From Psychrobacter sp. P11G3 (GTDB lineage: Bacteria > Pseudomonadota > Gammaproteobacteria > Pseudomonadales > Moraxellaceae), in NCBI RefSeq assembly GCF_001435845.1, contig NZ_CM003596.1:1-64000 (forward strand): a DNA stretch of 64,000 nucleotides, given 5' to 3'. Within the stretch, counting starts at the first letter, position 1. Each line of letters starts with the position of its first letter. The notes below the pieces were generated by a model. That model saw nothing but the letters and a program-made list of their open reading frames with translations, did no database searches and had not been told where the DNA came from. This document shows positions 48,580 through 58,450 of this stretch, one piece after another. A program made the translations under genes and the position numbers.

Positions 48580-50163
48580 TTAGCGATACTGCTGTAAAAA
48601 TTCCATAAAGTCTTCTGTTTCAGACTGCTCAACCTCAGCTTGCTGTAAGATAGATTTTTCTGCCAATACTTCGTATTTAGCTTGAGTGTTTGGACTAAGT
48701 GTCTGCTGTAGTAAAGACTCGCGATGCTGCTGAGCCAACGTAAATCCAAGCTGCCATAAGCTGCCTAAGCGTTTGCTATCGGAATTCACTTGTGCAGAGA
48801 TAGTCGACTCCGAGTGTCCTGCTTTGCCTTGCATCAATGCTACGGCCGCGCGGTAATCGTTACCACCGTAGTGAGCATCAAGCAATGCAGCAAGCGGCTG
48901 CATACGCTCTAGATGCGTGAGCATCCAGCTTTCAAGTGACTGCTCTTGGCCGTTATTGATGATGTGTAAACCTTCACGGCGACCTTCGTTGACCACACGC
49001 TCTAGGTTAATAGCGAGTGCCTCTTCTTCTTCAGGCAGCAAATCAGGTGAATCGCTGAATAGACAGTAGAGCGCCATCACTTCTAAGAAGCAAGCACTAG
49101 AGAGGCGAATACCTACGTCACTGTATGGGTCAAGATCGATAGCACGGAACTCGACATAGGCGATACCACGACGCTCAAGCGCTTCGGTTGGTGTTTCACC
49201 ACTCATTGCGATTTGTTTAGGACGAATAGGGCTGTAGTACTCGTTTTCTATTTGCAGAATATGATTGTTGATTTGAATCGGGTTACCATCTTCGTCTTCT
49301 AAGCCAAGCTTAGCAAAGCTTTCGTGCGGTGTTTGAATGGCACGGCGCAGACCATCGACATACTCTGGCAAATAGTTATAACGTATATCAAGTTGCTCTT
49401 GCACGCTATTGGTATAGCCAAGCTTACCCATACGTAGGCTAGTCGCAGCAGGTTTGTAATAGGTCGAATCATTGAGCAATTCTAAATCATGCTCACGCCC
49501 TGCCAAGAAACAAGGACACACGCTCGGACTGGCACCCAGTAAATATAAGACAAGGCTGGTCAGACGTTTAAAGTTACGAATCAGCCCTAAGTATTTCTCG
49601 TTTTTGAATTCTGTCAATGTTTGGCGTTGTGCGGTCGGTGTTTTAGCTTGCCATGTCTCAAACAACGTATCACCAAAAGACAAGTTGTAATGTAGACCAG
49701 CAATCGTCTGCATGCGGCGACCATAGCGGATACCAAGGCCACTACGATATAGGGTTTTTAGCTTACCCGTATTAGAGCTACCATAATCAGCTAGTGGGAT
49801 ATCCTCATCTTTAGAAGACAACATGCATGGCATCGATAATGGCCACATCAACTCACCTTCAGGTATGCCCTGATAGACCAATACGTGCAATTGGCGCAGC
49901 ATATTAAGGGTTTCTTTTGGTGAGGACTTTGGTTCAGTGATGAGCTCAAGCAGGCTTTCTGAGTAATCGGTAGTGATAAAAGGGTGGGTAAGTTTTGACC
50001 CAAGTTTGGCTGGATGCGGGGTCTGTGCCAAGAAACCATCAGGCTTTACGCGCAGGCCCTCTTTTTCAATACCGCGGAGCATACCCGTTAAGTGTTGGCT
50101 ATCAAACCAATTAGGGATTTCGAAATTAACAAAGCTACTCGCAAAATTACTCATAATAGTCAT
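48580..50163 (-). CDS. gshA: Glutamate-cysteine ligase
   Basis: The first step of glutathione synthesis (Glu + Cys + ATP). The 527-aa product is of the proteobacterial type 1 GshA family, with MLRGIEKEGLRVKPDGFLAQTPHP near the N-terminus, EYYSPIRPKQ and YVEFRAIDLDPYSDVGI. Length matches E. coli (518). The start is either 50163 or 50154 (MSNFASS), and neither has a strong Shine-Dalgarno. gshB is not in the window. Confidence 0.95.
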   Translation of the reverse strand: MTIMSNFASSFVNFEIPNWFDSQHLTGMLRGIEKEGLRVKPDGFLAQTPHPAKLGSKLTHPFITTDYSESLLELITEPKSSPKETLNMLRQLHVLVYQGIPEGELMWPLSMPCMLSSKDEDIPLADYGSSNTGKLKTLYRSGLGIRYGRRMQTIAGLHYNLSFGDTLFETWQAKTPTAQRQTLTEFKNEKYLGLIRNFKRLTSLVLYLLGASPSVCPCFLAGREHDLELLNDSTYYKPAATSLRMGKLGYTNSVQEQLDIRYNYLPEYVDGLRRAIQTPHESFAKLGLEDEDGNPIQINNHILQIENEYYSPIRPKQIAMSGETPTEALERRGIAYVEFRAIDLDPYSDVGIRLSSACFLEVMALYCLFSDSPDLLPEEEEALAINLERVVNEGRREGLHIINNGQEQSLESWMLTHLERMQPLAALLDAHYGGNDYRAAVALMQGKAGHSESTISAQVNSDSKRLGSLWQLGFTLAQQHRESLLQQTLSPNTQAKYEVLAEKSILQQAEVEQSETEDFMEFLQQYR

Positions 50164-50391
50164 CTATTGTTATTTATTATGGCGGATCAAAACACGATAA
50201 GCGTTTGTCCATAAAATAGGTAAATGTTAGGTCAATAATTCCGTCAGTTTAGCTCAAAGCTGTCTTGAAAACCACGGACAATTACAAATACGATAAGCTT
50301 TAGGCAAAGCGATTTGTGAGGGTTTTGACCCTGTTTTTAATACAAATTCATCTCGAATATAGCGTTATTCTGGCCAGATAGTTTGATAAAA

Positions 50392-50420
50392 AAAGCATCT
50401 ACCTGAGAGATAGATGCTTT
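50392..50420 (-). terminator. Terminator after erpA
   Basis: AAAGCATCTA (50392-50401) and TAGATGCTTT (50411-50420) form a 10-bp stem; on the minus strand a T-run follows. Confidence 0.85.
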
Positions 50421-50507
50421 GTTCATTATGCCTACAAGCCATTTAACATAGTATTAGCACACTATCGCATTATCTTAATAACCATAACGCAACCGCGTCT
50501 ATTTGAC

Positions 50508-50888
50508 TTATATAGAGAATGACGAACCGCAGCCGCAAGTGGTGGTGGCATTTGGATTGGTCACCACAAAACGTGCCCCTTCCAGTCCTTCGGTATAGTC
50601 AACGGTAGAGCCTTGCAAGTATTGATAGCTTAGCGAATCGACGACTAACGTCACATCACCATTATCAAAATTGGCATCGTCTTCGTTTAGATCATTGGCA
50701 AAGTTAAACCCGTAAGAGAAACCAGAACAACCGCCACCCGTCACATAGACACGTAGCATAAGATCGCTATCGCCTTCTTCTTCGCGTAGACGGCGTACTT
50801 TTTGCGCCGCACTATCAGTTAGGCTTAATACGGTTGGGTCTACTGGCTGGCTTGAGCTTGGACTAAATTGGTTGGCTGATTCGTTCAT
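50508..50888 (-). CDS. erpA: Iron-sulfur cluster insertion protein ErpA
   Basis: An A-type carrier that delivers Fe-S clusters to apo-proteins. The 126-aa product has the three conserved Cys at 54 (GGGCSGF), 118 and 120 (CGCGSSFSI). A polar N-terminal tail precedes the [16 protein letters not shown] core. I chose the ATG at 50888, with GAGG 6 nt before it; upstream in-frame starts would add up to 18 residues. ErpA rather than IscA is favoured by the isolated position outside an isc operon. Confidence 0.9.
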   Translation of the reverse strand: MNESANQFSPSSSQPVDPTVLSLTDSAAQKVRRLREEEGDSDLMLRVYVTGGGCSGFSYGFNFANDLNEDDANFDNGDVTLVVDSLSYQYLQGSTVDYTEGLEGARFVVTNPNATTTCGCGSSFSI

Positions 50889-51549
50889 ATCTACCTCAGT
50901 TGCTAGGATCAAATGCGGTCGTCGTCCTGTTTGGGTTTGCAATAGGGTACTTGCAAATAAAGATACGCACGGCGTTTGATTTAATTGGGTGCTGTCATTA
51001 TGGCAAAGCTATTGGTGCATTATAAGCTGTTTGTACAATTTCAAAATAGTATTTGTGCCACCACAACACTTTGTTGGCTCTATTGATAGAGGGCACTTAT
51101 CTTTTAGCAGTATATCATAATGGGGGTGCGGATTCGTTTGTCAAGAGTGATGCAACTACTGAATTTTACTAATGAATAGCAGTGTGCCATTTTTGATATT
51201 GTATTGTTTAAAATAACTGCGTCAATGGGCTAAACCAATAACCAGACTAAAAAATAATAGCGTGTGACTATATAAAACACTACTTAATAATATTAGGCGG
51301 TCTTAAAGCTTATTAGTCATATTACGGTATTTTACGGCCATAACCTTTATAATAGTAACAACCATGTATGAGCTCAAGAGTCGCTTGTGCAACTTAAGGT
51401 GTTTAGCGTAATAAATACTTAGTTTTGAAATAGTTATTTAATTGTTTGCCTATGGGGCAAGCGTTTGAAATAATAGCCGCCAGTTGGCATACCCTATGTG
51501 TGTTTCTTATTGCCCTATATCTATATTATTGTTGAGATGAAGAAATTAT
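50889..51549. other. erpA-yheS divergent intergenic region
   Basis: About 660 bp, AT-rich, no gene above noise on either strand. It must hold divergent promoters; AT-rich blocks at about 51120-51400 offer several -10-like words, but none stands out. Confidence 0.3.
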
Positions 51550-53571
51550 ATGATCGAATTTAAAGACGTTGGTGTTCGCCGTGATGGTCGTGAATTGTTT
51601 GCAGGTGCAAGCTTTCAGCTCCATCCAGGTCACAAAGTTGGACTGACGGGCAACAACGGCACAGGCAAATCTACCTTATTTGCGCTATTACTGACGCAGA
51701 TGGGTACAGGCGATACAGAGGTCACCCTTGATAAAGGTGAAGTCAGTATTCCTGATAGCTGGCATGTGGCGCACATGGCACAGGAAGTTGGTGCTACGAC
51801 GCAGTCTGCAATCGATTATGTATTGAGCGGTGATGAGCAGTGGTATGAAATTAATGCGGCGCTAAATGATTTGAGCAGTGTCAGTGATGAGCAAATTGGT
51901 GTGTTGCACCAGCAGTTCGATGAAATCGACGGATACCGTACGCCGACTAAAGCGGCACAAATTATGGCAGGTCTTGGTTTTAAAACTAGCCAGCATGAGC
52001 TGCCAGTAGAAGGGTTTTCTGGTGGTTGGCGTATGCGCTTAAACCTCGCTAAAACCTTGATGAGCCGTGCTGATCTGATGTTACTCGATGAGCCAACCAA
52101 CCATTTGGACTTGGACGCTATTCTGTGGCTTGAAACATGGATCAATGCCTATATGGGCCTGGTCATCGTCATCTCGCATGACCAAGCGTTTTTGGACGCG
52201 ACAGTTGGTCATATCCTGCATGTAGAGCAACAAAAAATCACTCTATATACTGGTAACTATCAGCAGTTTATTCGTACCCGTCACGAGCGTATGGCGCAGC
52301 AGCAGCAAGCGTTTGAGAAGCAAGAAGCGACTAAGGCTCACTTGGATGACTTTATTCGTCGTTTCCGTGCTAAAGCCAGTAAAGCCAAGCAAGCCCAAAG
52401 CCGTATTAAGCAGTTAGAGCGTATGGCAGAGCTGTCACCAATGATGGCTGACAATCCTTTCTCGTTCCAGTTTTACGAGCCAGCAAACATGAGCTCACCA
52501 CTAATTGAGCTGACCAACGCAGATATCGGCTATAGCGAGACACCGCTTCTACACAATGCCAATGTACAGGTAACCCCTGATACCCGTCTTGGCTTACTAG
52601 GTATGAACGGCGCTGGTAAATCAACATTGATTAAAGCCTTAGTCGGTGAGCTTGGGGTTTTAACAGGGAAATATCGCGTTTCGGATACCCTAAAGCTAGG
52701 CTATTTCAATCAGCATCAAATGGATATCTTAGATGCCAAAGCAACGCCTATAGAGATGTTACGTCGCCTAGCAGGTAAAACCTCTGATGCGATGCTACGC
52801 TCATTTTTGGGTAGCTTTGACTTCCGCGGTGAGCGCATTGATACACCAAGCGAGCTATTCTCAGGTGGCGAGCGAGCGCGTTTGACCTTGGCGTTAATTG
52901 TTTGGCAACGTCCAAACGTCCTTGTACTCGATGAGCCAACCAACCATTTAGACTTACAAATGCGTCAAGCATTAACTATCGCCTTACAAGGTTTTAAGGG
53001 CGCAGTGGTACTGGTCTCGCATGATCGAGAGTTGATTGCTAATGTCTGTGATGAGTTGTATCTGGTACACGATGGTATCATCGAAGAGTTCGATGGTGAC
53101 ATTGGTGACTATGGTAAGTGGCTAGCAGAGAAGCGCAAACAAGAGAATGCGTCAGATAAGAATACCGGTAAGAAAAAAAGCAAAAAAGAGAGTAAGAAGT
53201 TTGTTTCACGTGAAACAGATAATAGTCAAGCAAGTAATAAAGCATCTGATAATTCGTCAAAAAGCAAAGCTGCGACGCCTGCACTTAGTAAAGAAGAGCA
53301 GCGTAAGCTAGCCGCTGAACAGCGTAAAATGACAGCACCTATCCGCCGTGAAATAGAGGAAACAGAAAAGACACTGGCTAAGATTGATAAGCAGCTTGTA
53401 ACGCTTGAAGAAAAACTGGCTGATACCGAGCTGTACGAAGAGAGCCGTAAGTCTGACTTACTTGTATTGCTTAATGAGCAAACGGCGCTACAGCAGCAGC
53501 ATAGTGATAATGAAGAAAAGTTACTACTATCAATGACGACTTTAGAAGAGATGGAAGCTAAGTTCGTATAA
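51550..53571 (+). CDS. yheS: ABC-F family ATPase (YheS-like)
   Basis: A cytoplasmic ABC-F protein with two ATPase domains and no membrane part; family members act on ribosomes. Walker A motifs are GNNGTGKST (near 33) and GMNGAGKST, and the signatures are FSGGWRMRLNLA and FSGGERARLTLA. The interdomain arm contains RAKASKAKQAQSRIKQLERM. The C-terminal part is a Lys/Ser-rich linker followed by a coiled coil, as in YheS. 673 aa. The linker codons contain a perfect parS (53202-53217), forcing the peptide KFVSRETDN. Confidence 0.92.
   Translation: MIEFKDVGVRRDGRELFAGASFQLHPGHKVGLTGNNGTGKSTLFALLLTQMGTGDTEVTLDKGEVSIPDSWHVAHMAQEVGATTQSAIDYVLSGDEQWYEINAALNDLSSVSDEQIGVLHQQFDEIDGYRTPTKAAQIMAGLGFKTSQHELPVEGFSGGWRMRLNLAKTLMSRADLMLLDEPTNHLDLDAILWLETWINAYMGLVIVISHDQAFLDATVGHILHVEQQKITLYTGNYQQFIRTRHERMAQQQQAFEKQEATKAHLDDFIRRFRAKASKAKQAQSRIKQLERMAELSPMMADNPFSFQFYEPANMSSPLIELTNADIGYSETPLLHNANVQVTPDTRLGLLGMNGAGKSTLIKALVGELGVLTGKYRVSDTLKLGYFNQHQMDILDAKATPIEMLRRLAGKTSDAMLRSFLGSFDFRGERIDTPSELFSGGERARLTLALIVWQRPNVLVLDEPTNHLDLQMRQALTIALQGFKGAVVLVSHDRELIANVCDELYLVHDGIIEEFDGDIGDYGKWLAEKRKQENASDKNTGKKKSKKESKKFVSRETDNSQASNKASDNSSKSKAATPALSKEEQRKLAAEQRKMTAPIRREIEETEKTLAKIDKQLVTLEEKLADTELYEESRKSDLLVLLNEQTALQQQHSDNEEKLLLSMTTLEEMEAKFV
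53202..53217. other. parS: Perfect parS site inside yheS
   Basis: TGTTTCACGTGAAACA, a perfect 16/16 ParB consensus palindrome, sits in the flexible linker of the ABC-F gene about 53 kb from dnaA. Confidence 0.9.
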
Positions 53572-53605
53572 AGCGTTATAGATAGTTAGTTATATAAGCA
53601 GACAT

Positions 53606-53637
53606 AAAAAAGGGATGGCATAAGCCATCCCTTTTTT
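53606..53637. terminator. Bidirectional terminator
   Basis: AAAAAAGGGATGGC (53606-53619), an ATAA loop and GCCATCCCTTTTTT form a perfect 14-bp stem between convergent yheS and the RlpA-like gene. Confidence 0.92.
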
Positions 53638-53643
53638 ATTACA

Positions 53644-54006
53644 TTATTCCTTACGATATTTGCCATCGCCGTACGACAGTATTTCCATCGTGGTCGTACA
53701 AAGCTGACAGTTTATTTCACCAGCAGCGGCTTTTGATAAATCAAGGATACGACCTCTAATAAAAGGTCCTCTGTCCGTGATTTTTACAACGACGCTCTGC
53801 TTTGTCTTTTGATTGGTTACTTGTACCTTCGTGCCGAACGGTAACGTGCGATGTGCAGCGGTTAAAGAGTTCATGTTGAAGATACTACCACTCGCTGTGC
53901 GCTTGCCATGAAACTTACTACCGTAATAACTGGTATTGGCTGCAAAAACTGTGGTGCTAAGTAGTAGCGATAAAGTGACAACCAAAGACTTGATTAAATA
54001 AGACAT
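53644..54006 (-). CDS. Small RlpA-like double-psi beta-barrel protein
   Basis: A 120-aa exported protein consisting of a signal peptide (LIKSLVVTLSLLLSTTVFA) and one RlpA-type DPBB domain: TSYYGSKFHGKRTASGSIFNMNSLTAAHRTLPFGTKVQV, then KITDRGPFIRGRILDLSKAAA with the catalytic Asp. RlpA cuts denuded glycan at the septum, but this protein has no SPOR domain. A Cys pair INCQLC near the C-terminus may form a disulfide or bind metal. AAAGG precedes the ATG. Confidence 0.88.
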   Translation of the reverse strand: MSYLIKSLVVTLSLLLSTTVFAANTSYYGSKFHGKRTASGSIFNMNSLTAAHRTLPFGTKVQVTNQKTKQSVVVKITDRGPFIRGRILDLSKAAAGEINCQLCTTTMEILSYGDGKYRKE

Positions 54007-54505
54007 TTAATACCTTTAAGCAATTAATAAAATAGACAGATGCTCTTGCCTACGTTATCTATACTCCCTATGAGTATGAATAATAGGGGATTCTACAAGA
54101 GCTAGCTTGTCATATTATTACTGCCGTGTAAAAAACTCATGAGGTCAAATACCTGTTTTTTAAGGAAAAATAGATATTTTTTAGCAAAAATAATGATGAC
54201 GTAGGTACTAAAATTAGACTTATAAAGAGTGATTCTCATAAAGAAGCCGACAAAATATTGGAAAGCCCACAACGTAATATAAATAGGTAATATATAAAGA
54301 CCAAATCTATCGATATAGCATAATTATCGTTATGAAAGCTCAAATAGTAATAGATAATATAATGTAAAAAAACCTTGCTATATTCTTACTATTTTGTAGA
54401 ATGCATAAGGTTAAACATTATTCTAGAGTATCTATCAAATATACTCATAATAAGTTTGATCTTTTATCAAATAATCTATTTTTTATCGTCTTTCGAGGAA
54501 GTTTT
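54007..54505. other. AT-rich region upstream of the DUF3015 gene
   Basis: About 500 bp, strongly AT-rich, with no gene. It should hold the divergent promoters of the RlpA-like and DUF3015 genes. No operator or RNA gene was recognised. Confidence 0.3.
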
Positions 54506-54997
54506 ATGTTGAAAAAAATTGCGTTCGCTTCAGTTGTCGCGGCAATGATTCCGTTTAGTACAGCGAATGCTGATCTTGGCTCTAAATTTAAAAAAATAGA
54601 GACTGGTCGTACGATTGAGCAAGTATACAAAGAATGCGGTATTGGTGGCGCTTTGTTCGGTAATTCAAGTCCTATCCTTGCTATTATCTCTAACGTGACT
54701 TGGGATTGGGGTACTACCGCTGCGACTTCTAATTCTATGTCTCCTGAAACTTGCCAAGGTGGCAATGTTAGAGCGGCTGTTTTGATCAAAGAAGCATTCC
54801 CAAGTGTGGAAAAAGACTTAGCTTCAGGTCAAGGTGCTCATTTATCTGCCCTACAAAGCGTTGCTAACTGTGATTCAGCTGCTAGTGTACGCGCACAATA
54901 TGGTCAATATACTCAGACTTCTGCCTATCGTACTGCTACGCAAGATCAAAATGCTGAGACGCTATTTAGCATCGTTAAGCAAAGCTGTATTATCTAA
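54506..54997 (+). CDS. DUF3015 family exported protein
   Basis: A 163-aa protein with signal peptide MLKKIAFASVVAAMIPFSTANA and the DUF3015 hallmark CGIGGALFGNSSPILAIISNVTWDWGTTAATSNSMSPETC. Two of the Cys in that block and the later ANCDSAAS and KQSCII provide four Cys that may pair in the periplasm. Family function is unknown. I chose the ATG at 54506, with GAGGAAG before it; an upstream in-frame ATG at 54401 would add 35 residues without a signal. The DUF4105 gene follows directly, suggesting a joint role. Confidence 0.85.
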   Translation: MLKKIAFASVVAAMIPFSTANADLGSKFKKIETGRTIEQVYKECGIGGALFGNSSPILAIISNVTWDWGTTAATSNSMSPETCQGGNVRAAVLIKEAFPSVEKDLASGQGAHLSALQSVANCDSAASVRAQYGQYTQTSAYRTATQDQNAETLFSIVKQSCII

Positions 54998-55053
54998 ATA
55001 TTGAAAGTATTAAGTTTTTAGTTTAATACTCAAAATTTTGATAATTTAATGAT

Positions 55054-55086
55054 AAAAACACGTAAACCTAGTGCTTACGTGTTTTT
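55054..55086 (+). terminator. Terminator after the DUF3015 gene
   Basis: AAAAACACGTAA (55054-55065) and TTACGTGTTTTT (55075-55086) form a 12-bp stem with a 9-nt loop. It lies just before the DUF4105 gene, so that gene depends on read-through or its own promoter. Confidence 0.8.
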
Positions 55087-55118
55087 TATTGCTCATGTAT
55101 TTATGGTATCTAAATAAA

Positions 55119-57173
55119 ATGCAAAAAATGTTTTTATGGGTAGCTTGCTTGGCTGCAACGACTATTTGCAATGCGGAAGTTGATGAAACGAATGCCTATG
55201 CTTCAAATCCAGTAACAGTAGATAAAGAAAATAAATTCTCTTCTAGTAATGCTTCGTCTATCGCAGTAGATATGACTTCAAGTGAGCCCGATAATTTGCC
55301 AGATATTGAGCCAAGCGTACAACGACTCGATGAATCGCAGGTACAGGAGCAAAACCAAAACTCTCATAAAGATACCGCTATTGACCCCATAAAACTAAAA
55401 TCATTGGCTAAGCACTCCCAGTGGCAACATCTATTGTTTTATAAAAATGGCAGGGCTGAAGTCATCTCACCAGATTTTTATTTAACCAATCCTAAGCCTC
55501 GTTCGAAACGCAATTTTGATCCCTATGCAGAGCTTATAGCAACGATAGAGCAAATAAATAATGAGGGCGTAGTTTGTAAGTATCCAGCCAGATATTTATG
55601 GCTTAATCATCATTTACCAGAGCTGAACGTCGATCTCAAAAACTGCTCAAAATTACCCGATGCAAATCAAGAAATAAGCCTGATCCTAGTAAGCAGCTAT
55701 CTAAAAAACCCAGCTTCTTCATTTGGTCATGTACTGGTCAAAACCAACACGCCTATAGATAATGCAAATAATACGAACAGTGATGTCAGAGGGCTATCTA
55801 GCGAGGACTTACTTAATAATTCATACAACTTCGGCGCTCGTATTCCAGAAAATGAGAACGGTGCGATGTACGCGCTTAAAGGACTATTTGGGTTTTATGA
55901 TGCTGGGTTTTCAGAGACGGAATTTTTTAAACAAGACGCGGTATATTCCAAGAACGAGCAACGTGATATGTGGGAGTACGTGCTCAATCTAGATACCTTT
56001 GAAACGCAATTATTGAACTATCATTTGTACGAAGCAAAGTCCGCTCGATTTGACTATTACTTCATCAAACAAAATTGTGGTTATCGCTCAGGAGAGTTAC
56101 TTGAGCTGATAAGCGACATAAAAACGACTGAGCGAGTAGGTCCTTGGTATGCGCCAGATTATGTATTCGATCAGCTATTAGAACACGACAACGGCGCTGA
56201 TTCCTTAGTGTTTTCAGTACGCTATTTGCCCTCTGAACAAACGCAGCTGCGCGAGAAGTTTGTACAATTATCTAAGCCAATACAAGCCATCATAAACTCT
56301 GTCATTCGTACAGAAAGCACTGCCCCGCTTGCTACCTTAAACGCGGACGATAGGGCGGTTGCGCTTGATTTTCTGATCTTACATCGTACTTATAAAATCA
56401 CACAAGACAATACACTGAAGCAGCAAGCTTTCAAAAGCGAATTGCTCAGTCAGCGTTTTGCGCTACCAGCTAGCAATGGTTTGGCTCAGCTGCCTGTACC
56501 AAACAAACCCTCTCCAGCATTGAGCAACAAAACCACGCAGACCACAGTCGTTTTATCTGAGGAGAGGGCAGAAGTTGGTTTATCGTTATTTGTAAAAGAC
56601 CCACTTAACGCTCATACAGATATTGATAAACGTTTTGAAGCCGTAAAAGCGTCACTGGGTTATAGCTTTAATGTGCATCAATGGACATTGACGGATTTCG
56701 TATTTTTAGACATGCAGCAGATTGAAGATCTTAGACAAACATTATCAGGCGAACCTAAACTGTCTTGGCAACTGAAAACAGGCGCTCGTACAGACATGTT
56801 TACTGGTAATCGGCATAGCCCTTACGCACAAGCTGGCGTTGGCGCAGGCGCTAAGTTTGGTAAACATATACTGGGCTATGGTATGGTCAATGCGACGGTC
56901 CATGATCAAGATAGACACGCAGATATCGGTATTGAGCTTGGCTTACGTATGAAACGTAATAACCAAAGTGCTGAATTGTCTTACGTAACTTCAAAGCGAG
57001 AAGGGCGCGCTGCTATTGATGTTGCCAAATTGACATTACGCCAGCAGCTATCAAAGAATAACGACGCCAGACTTATAATGACATATTCAGACACTGTGAT
57101 GGCCGATAATAGCGTAGTGATAGGTGATTCAGATAAGATCGATGCTGCAGTCGCTTGGCACCACTACTGGTAA
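55119..57173 (+). CDS. DUF4105 (Lnb N-terminal domain-like) envelope protein
   Basis: A 684-aa exported protein. After a signal peptide (MFLWVACLAATTICNA) and a polar spacer comes a DUF4105 domain with SSYLKNPASSFGHVLVKT (His204) and IKQNCGYRSGELLEL (Cys320), the likely Cys/His pair of this family. The C-terminal 200 residues look like outer-membrane beta-strands (VGLSLFVKDPL, GYSFNVHQWTL, AQAGVGAGAKFGKHILGYG) ending in Trp. DUF4105 has been linked to lipoprotein N-acylation (Lnb) in other phyla; that role here is only a possibility. I chose the ATG at 55119 because an upstream GTG at 55071 lies in the terminator stem. Confidence 0.8.
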   Translation: MQKMFLWVACLAATTICNAEVDETNAYASNPVTVDKENKFSSSNASSIAVDMTSSEPDNLPDIEPSVQRLDESQVQEQNQNSHKDTAIDPIKLKSLAKHSQWQHLLFYKNGRAEVISPDFYLTNPKPRSKRNFDPYAELIATIEQINNEGVVCKYPARYLWLNHHLPELNVDLKNCSKLPDANQEISLILVSSYLKNPASSFGHVLVKTNTPIDNANNTNSDVRGLSSEDLLNNSYNFGARIPENENGAMYALKGLFGFYDAGFSETEFFKQDAVYSKNEQRDMWEYVLNLDTFETQLLNYHLYEAKSARFDYYFIKQNCGYRSGELLELISDIKTTERVGPWYAPDYVFDQLLEHDNGADSLVFSVRYLPSEQTQLREKFVQLSKPIQAIINSVIRTESTAPLATLNADDRAVALDFLILHRTYKITQDNTLKQQAFKSELLSQRFALPASNGLAQLPVPNKPSPALSNKTTQTTVVLSEERAEVGLSLFVKDPLNAHTDIDKRFEAVKASLGYSFNVHQWTLTDFVFLDMQQIEDLRQTLSGEPKLSWQLKTGARTDMFTGNRHSPYAQAGVGAGAKFGKHILGYGMVNATVHDQDRHADIGIELGLRMKRNNQSAELSYVTSKREGRAAIDVAKLTLRQQLSKNNDARLIMTYSDTVMADNSVVIGDSDKIDAAVAWHHYW

Positions 57174-57220
57174 TATTTATATAACGGTGTTTGTTGTAAT
57201 TATTGTTATGATGATAAGTA

Positions 57221-57255
57221 GGCTACAAAAATTGCTATAGCAAAATCTAGTAGCC
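57221..57255. repeat. Nested inverted repeat GGCTAC..GTAGCC before cbpA
   Basis: GGCTAC (57221-57226) and GTAGCC (57250-57255) flank the perfect palindrome TTGCTATAGCAA (57233-57244). It may be a weak terminator of the upstream gene or an operator for cbpA. Confidence 0.4.
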
Positions 57256-57324
57256 ATTTATACCGTATCGTTTGAAATTGGCAGACTGATACCACTAATA
57301 TGTTTTTATTTTGGGGAAAATAAC

Positions 57325-58350
57325 ATGGCAGAGAAAAACTACTATGACATTTTAGGGGTCAAAAAAGACGCCTCAGACGCTGATATCAAAAAAAAATACC
57401 GTAAGCTCGTTCGTCAATACCATCCCGATGTCAGTGATCATCCAGACGCTGATAATAAAATTGCAGAAATAAACAACGCTTATGAAACGATCAGAGATAA
57501 AGAAAAGCGCGCTGAATATGACGCTATGCTAAATAATCCGTTCGCGGGTCAAAGTAGATCAAGTGGGTTTGGGAGCAATGGGCAAACTGGTGCGGGTCAA
57601 GGTGGTTTTCGCTGGGAAGATATCAAAGATCAGTTTGGTGACGGTGAGGCCTTTGGTGATGGTGGTTTTCGCTTCGATGACATTTTTTCAGCATTTGGTC
57701 GCGGCGCACGTGGGTCAGCTGGTGGGCAAACAGGCAGTCGCTCTCAAAGCAGCGGTTTCGATCAATTTGGTGGTGGCTTTGGGACGCAAGATAGCAAAGG
57801 TCAGGATCAGCATGCCGAGATTACCGTTGATTTATCTTCAGTCTATAGTGGCGACGACTACAGCATTAAGCTAAACGTCCCTGTTCGTCAGCCCAATGGT
57901 AATGTCGACTACGATAATAAAACCCTTAAGATAAAAATCCCTAAAGGCATCACTGACGGTAAGCAAATTCGTTTAGCAGGGCAAGGCGCTGCTGGTAGCA
58001 GTAATGGCAAAAATGGCGATTTGTTTTTGAAGGTTAAAATTCGTCATGATGCCAATATTCGTATAGAAGGCGCAGACGTTTATCAAACCGTGAATATTGC
58101 ACCGTGGGAAGCGGCGTTGGGTGAAAAAATCAATGTCAGTACACCAGCGGGTACGCTTGGTGTGACCATTCCTAAGAACAGTAAGTCCGGTAGCAATTTA
58201 CGTCTCAAAGGAAAAGGTATCCCTGCCAAGCAAGCAGGCGACTTGTATTTAACTTTAAATATTGTCAATCCTGATGTCAGTAACGATGCGTCGATACAGG
58301 CTTATGAGCAGCTAAAACAAGCCTTTGCTGATACCAATATTAGTCGTTAG
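57325..58350 (+). CDS. cbpA: CbpA-type DnaJ homologue
   Basis: A J-domain co-chaperone and DNA-binding protein of the CbpA type (341 aa). The J domain has HPD at 33-35 (QYHPDVSD), followed by a Gly/Phe/Gln-rich linker of about 90 residues and the C-terminal client-binding domains (ITVDLSSVYSG, IPKGITDGKQIRLAGQG). It has no zinc-finger CxxCxGxG motifs, unlike DnaJ at 39198. The next gene is its modulator cbpM. GGGGAA precedes the ATG. Confidence 0.93.
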   Translation: MAEKNYYDILGVKKDASDADIKKKYRKLVRQYHPDVSDHPDADNKIAEINNAYETIRDKEKRAEYDAMLNNPFAGQSRSSGFGSNGQTGAGQGGFRWEDIKDQFGDGEAFGDGGFRFDDIFSAFGRGARGSAGGQTGSRSQSSGFDQFGGGFGTQDSKGQDQHAEITVDLSSVYSGDDYSIKLNVPVRQPNGNVDYDNKTLKIKIPKGITDGKQIRLAGQGAAGSSNGKNGDLFLKVKIRHDANIRIEGADVYQTVNIAPWEAALGEKINVSTPAGTLGVTIPKNSKSGSNLRLKGKGIPAKQAGDLYLTLNIVNPDVSNDASIQAYEQLKQAFADTNISR

Positions 58351-58450
58351 ACGAGATTATGAATAACTGTCATTTATTACCGAAGTAATAAACGAATAGC
58401 AGAGATGAATACGATACCGATGAAATAAAGAGAAAACGAGGATAATAGCT

